From positions 372,001-436,000 of the forward strand of contig NZ_JAHBAY010000001.1 of the NCBI RefSeq assembly GCF_018499875.1: a stretch of DNA of 64,000 bases, read 5' to 3'. The notes under the pieces are model-generated. The model worked only from the letters and a program-made list of their open reading frames with translations, searched no databases and was not told the DNA's origin. The stretch's first letter is position 1. The number at the start of each line of letters is the position of its first letter. Made by a program: the position numbers and the translations under genes. Source of the stretch: Kineosporia corallincola (GTDB taxonomy: Bacteria > Actinomycetota > Actinomycetes > Actinomycetales > Kineosporiaceae). Of the stretch, positions 63,351 through 64,000 are shown in pieces.

Positions 63351-64000
63351 ATGGCGTACACCCTCGTGCTGCTCCGCCACGGCGAGAGCGAATGGAACGC
63401 GAAGAACCTGTTCACCGGCTGGGTCGACGTGCCCTTGTCGGCGAAGGGCCGCGAGGAGGCCGCTGCGGGCGGCAAGCTTCTGGTCGACGCCGGCGTGCTG
63501 CCGGACGTGGTGCACACGTCCCTGCTGCGCCGCGCCATCACCACGGCCTTCCTGGCGCTCGACGCCGCGGACCGGCACTGGATTCCGGTGAAGCGCAACT
63601 GGCGGCTCAACGAGCGGCACTACGGTGCGCTCCAGGGCAAGGACAAGAAGCAGACGCTGGCCGAGTTCGGCGAGGAGCAGTTCATGCTCTGGCGCCGCTC
63701 CTACGCCACGCCGCCGCCGCCGATCGCCGCGGACGACGAGTTCTCCCAGGCCGGCGACCCGCGCTACGCCGACCTCGGTGATGACCTGCCGGCCACCGAG
63801 TGCCTGAAAGACGTTGTCGCCCGCTTCATCCCGTACTGGGAGAGCGACGTGATCCCCGACCTGAAGGCCGGTAAGACGGTTCTGCTGGCCGCGCACGGCA
63901 ACTCGATCCGCGCGCTGGTCAAGCACCTCGACGACATCTCCGACGACGACATCGCCGGGCTCAACATCCCGACCGGCATCCCGCTGGTCTACGAGCTCGA
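63351..64000 (+). CDS. gpmA: GpmA, 2,3-bisphosphoglycerate-dependent phosphoglycerate mutase (partial)
   Basis: Interconverts 3- and 2-phosphoglycerate in glycolysis. The visible ~216 residues begin [16 protein letters not shown] with the phospho-accepting histidine, then [20 protein letters not shown] and the second histidine in [16 protein letters not shown]. The family length is about 245-250, so only the last ~30 residues are cut off by the window end. It follows the YbjN gene by 31 bases and may share its transcript. Confidence 0.97.
   Translation, partial: MAYTLVLLRHGESEWNAKNLFTGWVDVPLSAKGREEAAAGGKLLVDAGVLPDVVHTSLLRRAITTAFLALDAADRHWIPVKRNWRLNERHYGALQGKDKKQTLAEFGEEQFMLWRRSYATPPPPIAADDEFSQAGDPRYADLGDDLPATECLKDVVARFIPYWESDVIPDLKAGKTVLLAAHGNSIRALVKHLDDISDDDIAGLNIPTGIPLVYEL

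Overview
The window is GC-rich (roughly 70%) chromosomal DNA of an actinobacterium. Supporting evidence: GTG and TTG starts, dense ATGA/GTGA overlaps, mycothiol genes (mshA, mshD), a complete ergothioneine core (egtABCD), GlnR, a conservon (cvnABCD), an HbhA/DUF2516 module in the mycobacterial gene order, and an RsiG-type c-di-GMP-binding anti-sigma factor. RsiG and a cytosolic chemoreceptor point to a lineage that differentiates or makes motile cells (Kineosporiaceae-like would fit), but I cannot name the genus from sequence alone. No rRNA, tRNA, CRISPR, insertion sequence or prophage was seen.

Layout. 0.1-8 kb: a LuxR-family ATPase regulator and an ECF sigma factor sharing an upstream palindrome, a two-gene membrane-protein unit of unknown function, and an orphan response regulator. 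8-10 kb (minus): a TasA/CalY-like secreted protein, a SipW-like signal peptidase and a small secreted protein, behind a structured leader. 10-11.6 kb (minus): a molybdopterin oxidoreductase with its flavin reductase. 11.7-16 kb: egtA-egtB-egtC-egtD. 16-24 kb (minus): a GAF-GAF chemoreceptor, PEP carboxylase and a giant SARP-type regulator coupled to ppc. 24.6-32.6 kb: a transmembrane protein with TQVM repeats, an exported hydrolase fused to an ABC ATPase plus its permease, a KKATA-repeat histone-like protein, and an unknown protein.

32.6-37.4 kb: a strongly folded candidate non-coding RNA with its own terminator, then pstSCAB for high-affinity phosphate import. 38-44 kb: a conservon (kinase, roadblock protein, DUF742 protein, small GTPase) that also contains an orphan sugar-binding lipoprotein. 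44-52.9 kb: a MutT1-like Nudix-phosphatase, an SGNH hydrolase, a geranylgeranyl-reductase-like flavoprotein, polyphosphate kinase with a ~390-residue low-complexity extension, mshD and glnR. 53-57.4 kb: small conserved genes (membrane protein, DsrE, nitrobindin, Fur, YgfZ, BKACE). 57.5-64 kb: XRE regulator-hbhA-DUF2516, rsiG, dtd, a methyltransferase, mshA, a YbjN protein and the start of gpmA, cut by the window end.

Themes: phosphate and polyphosphate handling (pst, ppk), low-molecular-weight thiols (mycothiol, ergothioneine), and nucleotide-responsive signalling (conservon GTPase, c-di-GMP anti-sigma). The least explained items are the folded RNA before pstS, the conservon with a built-in sugar-binding protein and repeated kinase tail, and the TasA/SipW-like export cassette.
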